The notes below the pieces were generated by a model, which saw nothing but the letters and a program-made list of their open reading frames with translations, did no database searches and was not told the DNA's origin. Below are positions 35,988-50,314 of a stretch of DNA of 64,000 nucleotides, one piece after another (positions within the stretch are counted from its first letter, which is position 1; each line of letters opens with the position of its first letter). The position numbers and the translations under genes were made by a program. Source of the stretch: Duncaniella muris (GTDB lineage Bacteria; Bacteroidota; Bacteroidia; Bacteroidales; Muribaculaceae); NCBI RefSeq assembly GCF_003024805.1, contig NZ_PUEC01000013.1:29063-93062 (forward strand), written 5' to 3'.

Positions 35988-36087
35988 GCCCTATTTTTAG
36001 TCTTTTAGGCTACAAACCCTTCTGATTCTCTTCTTCACATCGAATTTTTGGAGTTAAAAAATCTTAATTCATTATCCTTCTTTTTAG

Positions 36088-39000
36088 ATGTCAGATATCA
36101 CTTTAGCAAAACCCCGCGTAAATTTCGCGTCGGTTAAAAATCCTCTCCCTTATCCCGACTTTCTGGAGGTGCAGCTGAAGTCGTTCCAGGACTTCCTTCA
36201 GCTCGACACTCCCCCGGAAAAAAGAAAAAACGAGGGACTCTTCAAGGTGTTTGCCGAAAACTTCCCCATCGCAGACACCCGCAACAACTTTGTGCTTGAG
36301 TTCCTTGACTATTACATCGATCCTCCGCGTTACACAATCGACGAATGTCTTGAACGCGGTCTGACCTACAGCGTTCCCCTCAAGGCCAAGCTCAAACTCT
36401 ACTGTACTGACCCTGACCACGAGGACTTCGCTACTGTGATTCAGGACGTCTACCTCGGCCCCATCCCCTACATGACTGATAAGGGCACCTTTGTCATCAA
36501 CGGAGCCGAGCGCGTTGTCGTGTCGCAGCTTCACCGTTCGCCCGGCGTGTTCTTCGGACAGAGCACCCACGCCAACGGAACCAAGCTCTACAGCGCCCGT
36601 ATCATCCCCTTCCGCGGAAGCTGGATCGAGTTTGCCACTGACATCAACAACGTCATGTATGCCTACATCGACCGCAAGAAGAAACTCCCCGTGACCACTC
36701 TTCTGCGTGCCATAGGCCTTGAAAGTGACAAGGACATCATTGAAATCTTCGGACTTGCCGAGGAAATCAAGGTCAACAAGACAAACCTAAAGAAAGCCGT
36801 AGGCCGCAAACTCGCCGCTCGTGTGCTCAAGACCTGGGTTGAAGACTTCGTTGACGAAGATACCGGTGAAGTTGTGTCGATCGAGCGTAACGACGTCATC
36901 CTCGACCGCGAGACTGTCCTTGAAGAAGAGAACATCCAGGAAATCCTCGATTCGGGCGTGCAGACCGTACTCCTCCACAAGGAAGACGCCAACACCTCCG
37001 ACTACTCCATCATATTCAACACACTCCAGAAAGATACATCCAACTCCGAGAAAGAAGCTATCCAGTACATCTACCGACAGCTCCGCAACGCCGAGCCGCC
37101 GGACGATGCAAGCGCGCGCGAAGTCATCACCAACCTTTTCTTCTCTGAAAAGCGCTATGACCTCGGCGAAGTAGGCCGCTACCGTATCAACAAGAAACTC
37201 GGCCTCACAACCTCGATGGATGTCAAGGTGCTCACAAAGGAAGACATCATCGCCATCATCAAATATCTGATCGAGCTCATCAACTCGAAGACCGATGTCG
37301 ATGATATCGACCACCTGAGCAACCGCCGTGTGCGCACCGTAGGCGAACAGCTTTACAACCAGTTCAACGTAGGCCTCGCCCGCATGTCGCGCACCATCCG
37401 CGAACGCATGAATGTGCGTGACAACGAAGTCTTCACCCCGATTGACCTCATCAACGCCAAGACCATTTCGAGCGTCATCAACACATTCTTCGGCACCAAC
37501 GCCCTCTCGCAGTTCATGGACCAGACCAACCCGCTGGCCGAAATCACCCACAAGCGCCGTATGTCGGCCCTCGGCCCCGGCGGTCTCTCGCGCGAGCGCG
37601 CAGGCTTCGAGGTCCGAGACGTACACTATACCCACTACGGACGTCTCTGCCCGATCGAAACCCCTGAAGGCCCGAACATCGGTCTTATCTCCTCGCTCTG
37701 TGTCTACGCCAAGATCAACGACCTCGGCTTCATCGAGACCCCCTACCGCGAAGTGAAAGACGGTGTGGTCAACCTCAAGAACGACGAAGTTGTCTATCTC
37801 ACAGCCGAAATCGAAGAAGGCAAAATCATAGCCCAGGGCAATGCGCCGGTCAACGACAACGGCGGCTTCATCAACGATCGAGTCAAAGCCCGTATGGACG
37901 CCGACTTCCCTATCGTCGCTCCTGACCAGGTAGAGCTTATGGACGTATCGCCAACGCAGATCGCCTCGATCGCCGCATCGCTCATCCCCTTCCTTGAACA
38001 CGACGACGCAAACCGTGCCCTCATGGGATCGAACATGATGCGCCAGGCCGTGCCCCTGCTCCGCAGCGAGTCTCCGATTGTCGGCACCGGCATCGAAGGC
38101 CAGCTCATCCGCGACAGCCGCACCCAGATCATGGCCGAACGCGAAGGCACAATCGAATTTGTCGACGCAACCGTCATCCGCATCCGCTATGACCGCACCG
38201 AAGACGAAGAATTCGTATCATTCGAAGACAGCGTCAAGGAATACCACCTCCCCAAATTCCGCAAGACCAACCAGAGCACAACCATCGACCTCCGTCCCAT
38301 CTGCAACAAGGGCCAGCGCGTCAAGAAAGGCGACATCCTCACCGAAGGCTACTCGACCGAAAAAGGCGAACTCGCACTCGGACGCAACCTCAAGGTAGCC
38401 TTCATGCCCTGGAAGGGCTACAACTATGAGGACGCTATCGTGCTCAACGAACGAGTGGTGCGCGAAGACATCCTCACCTCTGTCCACGTCGACGAATACA
38501 CCCTCGAAGTCCGCGAGACCAAGCGCGGTATGGAAGAGCTCACCTCTGACATCCCCAACGTCTCTGAAGACGCCACCAAAGACCTCGACGAGCGCGGCAT
38601 CATCCGCGTGGGCGCCCACATCGTCCCCGGCGACATCATGATCGGTAAGATCACACCCAAGGGCGAAAGCGATCCCACTCCGGAAGAAAAACTCCTCCGC
38701 GCCATTTTCGGCGACAAAGCCGGCGACGTCAAAGACGCATCGCTCAAGGCATCGCCATCGCTCAAAGGCGTGGTCATCGGAACCCACCTCTTCCAGAAAG
38801 CCGAAAAGAAGAAAACCAAGAAGAGCGCAAGCGCAGTGCTGCCCAAGCTCGACGAAGAATATGAAGACCGTCTCAACGCCCTCAAGGACCTCCTTGTTGA
38901 AAAGCTGATGACCCTTACCAACGGCAAGACATCGCAGGGCGTGAAAGATTTCCTCGGCACAGACATCATCCCCAAGGGAGCCAAATTCTCAGCCGGAACA

Positions 39001-39903
39001 CTCCGTGAGATCGACTACGACACCATCAATCTCTCAAAGTGGACAGCCGACGCTCACAAGAACGACATGATCCGCGCCACAATCGTCAACTACCTGCGCA
39101 AATCAAAGGAGATCGACGCCGAACTCCGCCGCAAGAAGTTCGACATCTCCATTGGCGACGAACTTCCCTCAGGCATCATGAAACTTGCCAAGGTCTACAT
39201 CGCCAAGAAGCGTAAGATCAGCGTCGGTGACAAGATGGCAGGCCGTCACGGCAACAAGGGTATCGTTTCGCGCATCGTGCGTCAGGAAGACATGCCCTTC
39301 CTCGCCGACGGTACTCCGGTCGACATCGTCCTCAACCCGCTGGGTGTGCCCTCGCGTATGAACCTCGGCCAGATCTTCGAGACAGTGCTCGGATGGGCAG
39401 GCCGCGAACTCGGCGAGAAATTCGCAACCCCCATCTTCGACGGCGCAACCCTCGAAGACCTCAACGAGTGGACCGACAAAGCCGGCATACCACGCTACGG
39501 CAAGACCTACCTCTACGACGGCGGTACAGGCGAACGCTTCGACCAGCCCGCAACCGTAGGCGTGATCTACATGCTTAAGCTCGGCCACATGGTTGAAGAC
39601 AAGATGCACGCACGCTCCATCGGCCCGTACTCACTCATCACCCAGCAGCCTCTCGGCGGTAAAGCCCAGTTCGGTGGTCAGCGTTTCGGTGAGATGGAAG
39701 TCTGGGCGCTCGAAGCATTCGGCGCCGCCCACATCCTCCAGGAGATCATCACTGTCAAGTCTGACGACGTCACAGGCCGCTCGAAGACCTACGAGGCCAT
39801 CGTCAAGGGCGAGGCAATGCCGCCGGCCGGAATTCCCGAATCACTCAACGTGCTTCTCCACGAACTCCGCGGTCTCGGTCTCAGCATCAACCTTGAGCAG
39901 TAA
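36088..39903 (+). CDS. rpoB: RNA polymerase beta subunit
   Basis: 1271-residue RpoB, complete. The rifampicin region (around residues 470-500) reads [18 protein letters not shown] followed by SALGPGGL, so Q, D, H and S at the classical resistance positions are the sensitive-type residues. The catalytic-side motif [12 protein letters not shown] and the C-terminal [23 protein letters not shown] (bridge to beta') are intact. rpoC follows after 51 bp. Strong C-ending codon bias distinguishes the gene from its surroundings, as expected for high expression. Confidence 0.99.
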   Translation: MSDITLAKPRVNFASVKNPLPYPDFLEVQLKSFQDFLQLDTPPEKRKNEGLFKVFAENFPIADTRNNFVLEFLDYYIDPPRYTIDECLERGLTYSVPLKAKLKLYCTDPDHEDFATVIQDVYLGPIPYMTDKGTFVINGAERVVVSQLHRSPGVFFGQSTHANGTKLYSARIIPFRGSWIEFATDINNVMYAYIDRKKKLPVTTLLRAIGLESDKDIIEIFGLAEEIKVNKTNLKKAVGRKLAARVLKTWVEDFVDEDTGEVVSIERNDVILDRETVLEEENIQEILDSGVQTVLLHKEDANTSDYSIIFNTLQKDTSNSEKEAIQYIYRQLRNAEPPDDASAREVITNLFFSEKRYDLGEVGRYRINKKLGLTTSMDVKVLTKEDIIAIIKYLIELINSKTDVDDIDHLSNRRVRTVGEQLYNQFNVGLARMSRTIRERMNVRDNEVFTPIDLINAKTISSVINTFFGTNALSQFMDQTNPLAEITHKRRMSALGPGGLSRERAGFEVRDVHYTHYGRLCPIETPEGPNIGLISSLCVYAKINDLGFIETPYREVKDGVVNLKNDEVVYLTAEIEEGKIIAQGNAPVNDNGGFINDRVKARMDADFPIVAPDQVELMDVSPTQIASIAASLIPFLEHDDANRALMGSNMMRQAVPLLRSESPIVGTGIEGQLIRDSRTQIMAEREGTIEFVDATVIRIRYDRTEDEEFVSFEDSVKEYHLPKFRKTNQSTTIDLRPICNKGQRVKKGDILTEGYSTEKGELALGRNLKVAFMPWKGYNYEDAIVLNERVVREDILTSVHVDEYTLEVRETKRGMEELTSDIPNVSEDATKDLDERGIIRVGAHIVPGDIMIGKITPKGESDPTPEEKLLRAIFGDKAGDVKDASLKASPSLKGVVIGTHLFQKAEKKKTKKSASAVLPKLDEEYEDRLNALKDLLVEKLMTLTNGKTSQGVKDFLGTDIIPKGAKFSAGTLREIDYDTINLSKWTADAHKNDMIRATIVNYLRKSKEIDAELRRKKFDISIGDELPSGIMKLAKVYIAKKRKISVGDKMAGRHGNKGIVSRIVRQEDMPFLADGTPVDIVLNPLGVPSRMNLGQIFETVLGWAGRELGEKFATPIFDGATLEDLNEWTDKAGIPRYGKTYLYDGGTGERFDQPATVGVIYMLKLGHMVEDKMHARSIGPYSLITQQPLGGKAQFGGQRFGEMEVWALEAFGAAHILQEIITVKSDDVTGRSKTYEAIVKGEAMPPAGIPESLNVLLHELRGLGLSINLEQ

Positions 39904-39954
39904 TGTCAGCCACGGCGACATCCTTAATTTTAACATTGTTCTCATATTATATAT

Positions 39955-44277
<4,323 letters not shown>

Positions 44278-44502
44278 TCCTGACGGCTCCAAAAAGCCGG
44301 TCATCCATAAAAACACCGAACCCCGCCTGCCCGAATCCGGACAAGCGGGGTTCACTGTATCCTCACCCCAGGGCCGATGGATCTGTGTCCACGCACATGG
44401 ATCTCAGGCATCGCTCGGCCTCCGCTGCCGCCTCGGCACTCGCAGACCCAAGGGTTTCGTAAACATAGGCTCTCCGAGCCATCACCGGTCTGTCCCGTCT
44501 TA
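44278..44502 (+). terminator. Post-rpoC region with GC-rich hairpin
   Basis: A perfect 9-bp stem GAACCCCGC/GCGGGGTTC (44318-44326, 44345-44353) stands 40 bp past the rpoC stop. No U run follows, so it may act as an end-protection or Rho-aided terminator. The rest up to 44502 is structureless sequence with no gene, ending at the MITE. Confidence 0.55.
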
Positions 44503-44823
44503 GAGGGTGTTTCATAACAAGAGTTAAAATCTGAGTGGTGTATCTTTTAGATAAATTGTTGCAAAGGAGGAAGAAGCATAGCGAGCTATGCGACTGACGA
44601 GTTTCAACAATTTAGCAAAAGAGACACCAAGGCTCAGGTAACTTAAAAATTTTCACAAATGGAATATACTATTTACAAAAAAAGCAATACAATCGCCTCC
44701 GAAAGCTTTGAGTGGCTATGGCTCTTCATTTCAGTCACATAGCTCGCTATGCTCCTTCAATTCAGAGCCATATCCATCTCAAATCTTTCGCTCAGATTTT
44801 AACTATTGTTATGAAACACCCTC
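44503..44823. mobile_element. MITE-like element, 321 bp, IS5-type ends
   Basis: The ends are 33-34-bp terminal inverted repeats with one mismatch (GAGGGTGTTTCATAACAA..., left 44503-44535; right 44791-44823). They are flanked by direct TTA repeats (44500-44502 and 44824-44826), a TNA duplication like that of some IS5-family elements. An internal inverted pair around GCATAGCGAGCTATG (near 44575-44595 and 44735-44755) makes the element largely self-complementary. No transposase frame is present, so it must have moved in trans. It sits between rpoC and the parE promoter, only 25 bp from the parE -33 element. Confidence 0.8.
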
Positions 44824-44848
44824 TTAACAATAGCTTGGCAATAAATGA

Positions 44849-44879
44849 TTGCTTAATCCGCGAAAAATTCGTAAATTTG
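44849..44879 (+). promoter_or_regulatory. Promoter of parE
   Basis: TTG (44849-44851), 20-bp spacer, TAAATTTG (44872-44879). The parE ATG follows 28 bp downstream of the -7 element. The right end of the MITE is just upstream. Confidence 0.75.
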
Positions 44880-44907
44880 TGCTTACTTATCATAACCGAT
44901 ACGTGCC

Positions 44908-46866
44908 ATGACCGAGAATGACGAATTAATCCACGATGACATCGAGACTCCGGAATCAGCCGGGGCCACTCCAGCCCCTATCCCTGACTATGATGAAGAC
45001 GACATCAAGACCCTTGACTGGAAAGAGCACATCCGCCGGCGTCCCGGCATGTATATCGGCAAACTCGGCGACGGATCGAACTTTGACGACGGCATCTACG
45101 TGCTGATCAAAGAAGTGCTCGACAACGCCATTGACGAATACATGATGGGCTTCGGAAAGCAGATCATAGTCGATGTAGCTGACGGAACCGTCACCGTGCG
45201 CGACTACGGACGCGGTGTGCCCCTCGGAAAACTGGTCGACGTATCATCCAAGATGAACACCGGCGGCAAATATGACTCCAAGGCCTTCAAGAAATCCGTA
45301 GGCCTCAACGGCGTCGGCATCAAGGCCGTCAACGCCCTCTCCACCGAATTCTTCATCTGCAGCGTGCGCGACGGCCAGATGAAAAGCGTGCTCTACCGCT
45401 GCGGCGACAAGGTGGAGGAGAGCGACATCGAGCCTACCACCGAAGCCAACGGCACACTCGTGCGCTTTACTCCTGACGCAAGCATATTCCGCGACTATGC
45501 CTACCGCGATGAGTTCATAGTGCCGCTGATCAAGAACTACACATACCTCAACACCGGCCTTGCCATGATGTTCAACGGCAAGCGCTACATCTCGCGTCAC
45601 GGTCTGCTCGACCTCCTGCGCGACGCAATGACCACCGATCCGCTCTACGCGCCCATCCATCTCAAGGGCGACGACATCGAAGTGGCCATAACCCACGCCA
45701 ACCAGCGCGGCGAGGAATACTACTCGTTTGTCAACGGCCAGCACACCACTCACGGCGGAACCCATCTCGCAGCCTTCAAGGAATCGGTGTCACGCACACT
45801 CAAAGAATACTTCAAGCGCGACTTCGACTACTCCGACATACGCAACGGCATGATAGCCGCCATCTCCATCAAAGTAGAGGAACCGCTGTTCGAATCGCAG
45901 ACAAAGACCAAACTCGGCAGCCGCGACATGGGCCCCGACGGGCCTACCGTGGCAAAATTCATCGGCGACTTCATCAAGACCGAACTTGACAACTATCTCC
46001 ACCGCAACACCGACGTTGCCGACATAATCCTGAAAAAAGTCCAGGAGAGCGAACGCGCCCGCAAGGCTATGGCCGGCATAACCAAACTGGCCCGCGAAAA
46101 GCAGAAGAAAGCTAATCTCAACAACAAGAAGCTGCTCGACTGCCGGGTGCATCTCAACGACAGCCGCGGAAACGAGGAAAAGAAACTCGCATCATCCATC
46201 TTCATCACCGAGGGTGACTCGGCCGCCGGGTCAATCACCAAGATCCGCAACGTCGAGACCCAGGCCGTGTTCTCGCTGCGCGGAAAACCCAAGAACTCCT
46301 ACGGCGTTCCCGCAAAGATCCTCTATGAGAACGACGAGTTCAACCTCCTCCAGGCCGCACTCAACATCGAAGAGGGCATTGACGGTCTGCGCTACAACAA
46401 TGTGATCATCGCGACCGATGCCGACGTCGACGGCATGCACATACGCCTGCTGCTGATGACCTTCTTCCTCCAGTTCTTCCCTGACATGATCAAGAAAGGC
46501 CATCTCTACGTGCTCCAGACCCCTCTCTTCCGTGTGCGCAACCACAAGACCACCAAGCGCGGCGCCCGCGGAGGCTCAGCCGCCGGCGACGACACCTACT
46601 ACTGCTACACCGACGAGGAGCGCATAGCCGCCATCGAGAAACTCGGCGACAATGCCGAGATCACCCGATTCAAAGGTCTCGGCGAAATCTCGCCGGAGGA
46701 ATTCCGCGGCTTCATCGGGCCCGACATCCGTCTTGACCGCGTCAGCCTCCGCAAGGAAGATGCCGTGGCCGAGCTGCTGGAATTCTACATGGGCAAAAAC
46801 ACTATGGAACGACAGAACTTTATCATTGACAATCTTGTTGTTGAGGATGACTCCCAGATCGGATAG
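44908..46866 (+). CDS. parE: DNA topoisomerase IV subunit B
   Basis: 652-residue type IIA topoisomerase ATPase subunit that decatenates and relaxes DNA with ParC. After an acidic N-terminal tail (about 1-33) the GHKL fold shows [18 protein letters not shown] and [17 protein letters not shown]; the TOPRIM domain has [10 protein letters not shown] (about 431-440) and [11 protein letters not shown] (about 504-514). The sequence favours ParE over GyrB because of the KIMTLDWKEH-like start and the [17 protein letters not shown] region usual in Bacteroidetes ParE. parC is not in the window. The following coaD and S41 protease genes form a familiar order for this phylum. Confidence 0.9.
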   Translation: MTENDELIHDDIETPESAGATPAPIPDYDEDDIKTLDWKEHIRRRPGMYIGKLGDGSNFDDGIYVLIKEVLDNAIDEYMMGFGKQIIVDVADGTVTVRDYGRGVPLGKLVDVSSKMNTGGKYDSKAFKKSVGLNGVGIKAVNALSTEFFICSVRDGQMKSVLYRCGDKVEESDIEPTTEANGTLVRFTPDASIFRDYAYRDEFIVPLIKNYTYLNTGLAMMFNGKRYISRHGLLDLLRDAMTTDPLYAPIHLKGDDIEVAITHANQRGEEYYSFVNGQHTTHGGTHLAAFKESVSRTLKEYFKRDFDYSDIRNGMIAAISIKVEEPLFESQTKTKLGSRDMGPDGPTVAKFIGDFIKTELDNYLHRNTDVADIILKKVQESERARKAMAGITKLAREKQKKANLNNKKLLDCRVHLNDSRGNEEKKLASSIFITEGDSAAGSITKIRNVETQAVFSLRGKPKNSYGVPAKILYENDEFNLLQAALNIEEGIDGLRYNNVIIATDADVDGMHIRLLLMTFFLQFFPDMIKKGHLYVLQTPLFRVRNHKTTKRGARGGSAAGDDTYYCYTDEERIAAIEKLGDNAEITRFKGLGEISPEEFRGFIGPDIRLDRVSLRKEDAVAELLEFYMGKNTMERQNFIIDNLVVEDDSQIG

Positions 46867-46903
46867 CACCTCAGACCGTCGGTCAATGTAACCAACTCAG
46901 AAG

Positions 46904-47359
46904 ATGAATACAATCCTGTTTCCCGGTTCGTTCAACCCGTTCACCGTAGGCCACCGGTCGCTCGTCGAGCGCGTGTTGCCGCTTTTCGACCGCGTAGTGA
47001 TAGCCATCGGAGTCAATTCACAGAAAGCCTGCGAGGCCCGGACTCATGAGCGTCTCGATGCCATCCGCGCCCTTTATGCCGCAGAGCCTAAAGTCTCCGT
47101 CATAGCCTACAGCGGTCTCACCGTCGATGCCTGCGAGGCCGAGGGAGCACGCTGGATGCTGCGCGGAGTCCGCTCGGTTGCCGATTTCGAATATGAGCGC
47201 AACCTCGCCGACATCAACCGGCGCATCTCAGGCATAGAGACCTTGCTGCTGTTCACACTTCCGGAATACGCGGCCGTATCCTCCTCGGTGGTCCGCGAAC
47301 TGCAGGCCTATGGCCGTGACGTCAGCGAATTCCTGCCCGAAGGGCCCGGAAAGCCATGA
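46904..47359 (+). CDS. coaD: Phosphopantetheine adenylyltransferase
   Basis: 151-residue nucleotidyltransferase converting 4'-phosphopantetheine and ATP into dephospho-CoA. The family (T/H)xGH motif is T14-V-G-H17 in GSFNPFTVGH, and the later MLRGVRSVADFEYERNLADIN and YAAVSSSVVREL match the substrate and ISSTxVR regions. Located 37 bp after parE and cotranscription is likely. Confidence 0.96.
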   Translation: MNTILFPGSFNPFTVGHRSLVERVLPLFDRVVIAIGVNSQKACEARTHERLDAIRALYAAEPKVSVIAYSGLTVDACEAEGARWMLRGVRSVADFEYERNLADINRRISGIETLLLFTLPEYAAVSSSVVRELQAYGRDVSEFLPEGPGKP

Positions 47360-47431
47360 CCGGACCAGCACACACGCGCGCGATATCTCAATACAGAACA
47401 AACATCACATATATACTGATTTTACCGACTG

Positions 47432-49030
47432 ATGAAAAAACTGTTTTTTTCCTCCATACTCCTCCTTGCCGTCTGCCTGACCTCAGTAGGGCAGATTGAG
47501 TTTACCCCTGAGCGCAAGTTGCGCTATGCCGAGCAGATCATCGAGTCATACTATGTAGACCGCATCGACACCGCCAAGGTGGTCACAGAAGCGATCGTGG
47601 CCATGCTCAAGACCCTTGACCCGCACTCCACCTACTCCTCGCCCGAAGAGACCCGCGAGCTGACCGAACCGCTTGACGGCAACTTCTCCGGAATCGGAAT
47701 CCGCTTCCAGATGAACAACGATACTCTCTATGTCATCGAGTCAGTGGCCGGCGGACCCTCGGAAAAGGTAGGCATACTTCCCGGCGACCGCATCATCTCA
47801 TGCAACGACACCGTTATTTCGGGAGTCAAGATGAAGAACAACGGCATCATGAAAGTGCTCCGCGGACCCAAGGGCACAATAGCCGCCCTCAAGGTGCTCC
47901 GCAAGGGCAACCCGCAGCTGCTTGAATTCCGTGTGGAGCGTGACAACATACCCATCTACAGCGTCGAGGCCACCTATATGATCAACGACTCCGTGGGCTA
48001 CATCAGCGTCAGCCGTTTCGCTGAAGCCACAGCCGAAGAAGTGGCCGAAGCTATGGGCAAGCTCAAGAAAAAAGGCATGCGCCATCTGATACTCGATCTC
48101 ACTGACAACGGCGGCGGCTACATGCGTCCGGCCACTGATATCTCAGACATGTTTCTCCGCAGAGGCGATCTGGTGGTCTACACCGAGTCACCCAAAAACG
48201 GCACAGCCGAATATATCACCCAGAAAAACGGCTCCTTCCTTGCCGGGCGCGTGGTAGTGATGGTCAACCAGTATTCCGCCTCGGCCAGCGAGATCCTTTC
48301 AGGAGCGCTCCAGGACAATGACAGAGCCGTGATAGTGGGCCGCCGCACCTTCGGCAAAGGCCTCGTGCAGCGTCCCTTCCCCTTCCCTGACGGCTCGATG
48401 ATGCGACTGACCGTATCGCGCTACCACACCCCATCAGGCCGCTGCATTCAGAAACCCTACGTTGACGGCGATGACGAAAGCTATCAGCTCGACATGATCA
48501 ACCGCTATAACTCCGGAGAGTTCACCAATGCTGACAGCATCCATCATTTCGCCGATTCGCTGCTCTTCCATACCCGCCGGCTCAAACGCCCCGTCTATGG
48601 TGGAGGAGGCATCATGCCTGACCGCTTTGTGCCTATTGACACCACCATGTATTCCACCTACTACCGTGACCTTATAGCCAAAGGAGCGGTCAATAATTTT
48701 ACTGTCGATTATGTAGATGCCAACCGCTCTAAAATCAAGAGCGCCTATCCGACAGAAGAGAGCTATATTGCCGGATTCACCGTCACTCCTGAAATCATGC
48801 AGGGCCTCATAGACCGCGGTACGGCTGACGGTGTGACCTATGACGAAGCGCAGTTCCGCCGTTCCGAACCGATGCTCCGCGCCATAGTCAAAGGCCTCGT
48901 AGGCCGTGACCTCTATGACCAGTCAGTCTACTCACGTGTGGTCAGTCCGCTCGACCCCACGTTTGCCGCCGCGGTAGAGATCATCAACAGTCCCGCTCTC
49001 TACAACTCCTATCTGACCCCGAAAGAGTGA
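47432..49030 (+). CDS. S41 family C-terminal processing peptidase
   Basis: 532-residue periplasmic tail-specific protease. A signal peptide (1-20) is followed by an N-terminal helical part, a PDZ domain (about 80-160, with GIGIRFQMNNDTLYVIESVAGGPSEKVGILPGD) and the S41 catalytic domain. The nucleophile is S286 in YSASASEIL and the general base K309 in FGKGLVQ. It degrades or processes proteins by recognition of their C-termini. It is the last gene of the parE-coaD-protease run, and a hairpin lies 31 bp after its stop. Confidence 0.92.
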   Translation: MKKLFFSSILLLAVCLTSVGQIEFTPERKLRYAEQIIESYYVDRIDTAKVVTEAIVAMLKTLDPHSTYSSPEETRELTEPLDGNFSGIGIRFQMNNDTLYVIESVAGGPSEKVGILPGDRIISCNDTVISGVKMKNNGIMKVLRGPKGTIAALKVLRKGNPQLLEFRVERDNIPIYSVEATYMINDSVGYISVSRFAEATAEEVAEAMGKLKKKGMRHLILDLTDNGGGYMRPATDISDMFLRRGDLVVYTESPKNGTAEYITQKNGSFLAGRVVVMVNQYSASASEILSGALQDNDRAVIVGRRTFGKGLVQRPFPFPDGSMMRLTVSRYHTPSGRCIQKPYVDGDDESYQLDMINRYNSGEFTNADSIHHFADSLLFHTRRLKRPVYGGGGIMPDRFVPIDTTMYSTYYRDLIAKGAVNNFTVDYVDANRSKIKSAYPTEESYIAGFTVTPEIMQGLIDRGTADGVTYDEAQFRRSEPMLRAIVKGLVGRDLYDQSVYSRVVSPLDPTFAAAVEIINSPALYNSYLTPKE

Positions 49031-49061
49031 GCGGGGCCTGACATACGTAAATGATAAAAAC

Positions 49062-49100
49062 AGCGAACGCTGTGCCTTTTAGACGGGCACAGCGTTCGCT
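49062..49100. terminator. Bidirectional terminator between convergent genes
   Basis: A perfect 15-bp stem AGCGAACGCTGTGCC/GGCACAGCGTTCGCT (49062-49076, 49086-49100) with a 9-base loop. On the minus strand it is followed by TTTTTA (from 49061 leftward), so it clearly ends the protease gene at 49151, and it may also serve the S41 gene. Confidence 0.88.
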
Positions 49101-49150
49101 GCTATAGAGCGGAGCCTCTGACAGCCCCCGTGGAGGTTTATGGATTGGGA

Positions 49151-50230
49151 TCAGGCCTTGGAGTAGAGCGAGAACTCGCAGCCGTATTCATCCACAAGCT
49201 TATTGTCAAGATCGTCGGCTTTCTCGGCAAGACCTACAATGTTGTTGAGAATGCGTTCACGCGACTCTTCGGTGAGGTCGGCGAGGTGGATGCGGTAGCA
49301 CAGATAGATCTGGCGTCCGTCAACTCCCATCTTGTAGGGATAGAAGTCAGTGTCGAGCATGAAGTCGAGCACTTTCTCTACATTCTTCTTTGGCAGAAGA
49401 TTGATCGGCGACACGGCAAAGAGATAGTTGCGGTCATAGACAAAAAGCCGGATTTCGGAACTGCCTCGGTGGAACACCCACACGTTGTGGCCGCTGCGGG
49501 CAAGCACCGGATTGATGCCCATGCGGGCAATGGCGCTTTCGCAGAACTCTCCAAGGGGCGACATTTCGTGGGTGGCAAACACCCTTTCGTCAAGATGTGC
49601 GCCGCATGAGGGGCAGTATTCTTCGTCACCGCTGATCAGTTCATCGCAGCTGTCGCACTGCACGTGAAACTCGCTGCGGTCAAGATCCTCGATGGCGTCA
49701 AGCAGCTGAGCCAAGGCCTCGATGCGTACGCCGAAACCCATGTTGTCAGCCGATGAAGTCGCGAATTTGCTGACGGTCACACCGATCACTTCGCCCTTGT
49801 CATTGACAATCGGGCCTCCTGAGTTGCCGGGATTGACCGGGGCATCGACCTGGATGTAATATTTTCCGTCCATCAGCTGGCGGGGTGAAGAGAGAGAGCC
49901 TTCGGTGATGGTGAAAGGCATGCCGAAAGGATAGCCTGCAACGTGGACTTTCGATCCGATGGCCGGATCATTGTCTCCTGCGAGAGGGAAATCGGGAAGA
50001 TGGCTGAAATCGGCGTCGACGGCCAGCAGAGCAAGGTCGAGTTCGGGATTGACGGCCACTACTCGCGCTTCGTATGGGTTGCGGTCATTGTCATGGATGG
50101 CCACTGTGCGGTAGCCGGCCACTACATGGTAGTTGGTGACGAAAATGTCGTGCTTCCGGAGGTAGAAGCAGCTGCCTGACCCATCGGCATGGGTCACTTT
50201 ATATATCAGTTTGTTTATTTCAGGATTCAT
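49151..50230 (-). CDS. Trypsin-like serine protease with C-terminal zinc ribbon
   Basis: 359-residue protein. The chymotrypsin/HtrA-type triad fits H35 (TNYHVVAG), D65 (LDLALLA) and S137 (NPGNSGGPI). There is no signal peptide or membrane helix: the start at 50230 is directly before the protease fold (KLIYKVTHADGSGS), so it appears cytosolic. Between residues about 207 and 228 is a zinc ribbon CDSC...CPSC; a C-terminal domain of about 130 residues follows that I do not recognise. It is 84 bp downstream of the acidic protein gene on the same strand. Partners or substrates are unknown. Confidence 0.82.
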   Translation of the reverse strand: MNPEINKLIYKVTHADGSGSCFYLRKHDIFVTNYHVVAGYRTVAIHDNDRNPYEARVVAVNPELDLALLAVDADFSHLPDFPLAGDNDPAIGSKVHVAGYPFGMPFTITEGSLSSPRQLMDGKYYIQVDAPVNPGNSGGPIVNDKGEVIGVTVSKFATSSADNMGFGVRIEALAQLLDAIEDLDRSEFHVQCDSCDELISGDEEYCPSCGAHLDERVFATHEMSPLGEFCESAIARMGINPVLARSGHNVWVFHRGSSEIRLFVYDRNYLFAVSPINLLPKKNVEKVLDFMLDTDFYPYKMGVDGRQIYLCYRIHLADLTEESRERILNNIVGLAEKADDLDNKLVDEYGCEFSLYSKA

Positions 50231-50314
50231 AAGGCGTAGAGAATGATTGGTTAAGAGGTCGTTTAAGAACAAGCTCTAAAAAATTGGTTGAAGCATGGCG
50301 TTTCAGCCTACATT

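Noticed and set aside
36787..38001. 404-codon frame antisense to rpoB
   Set aside because: Antisense to a certain essential gene; shadow of codon bias.
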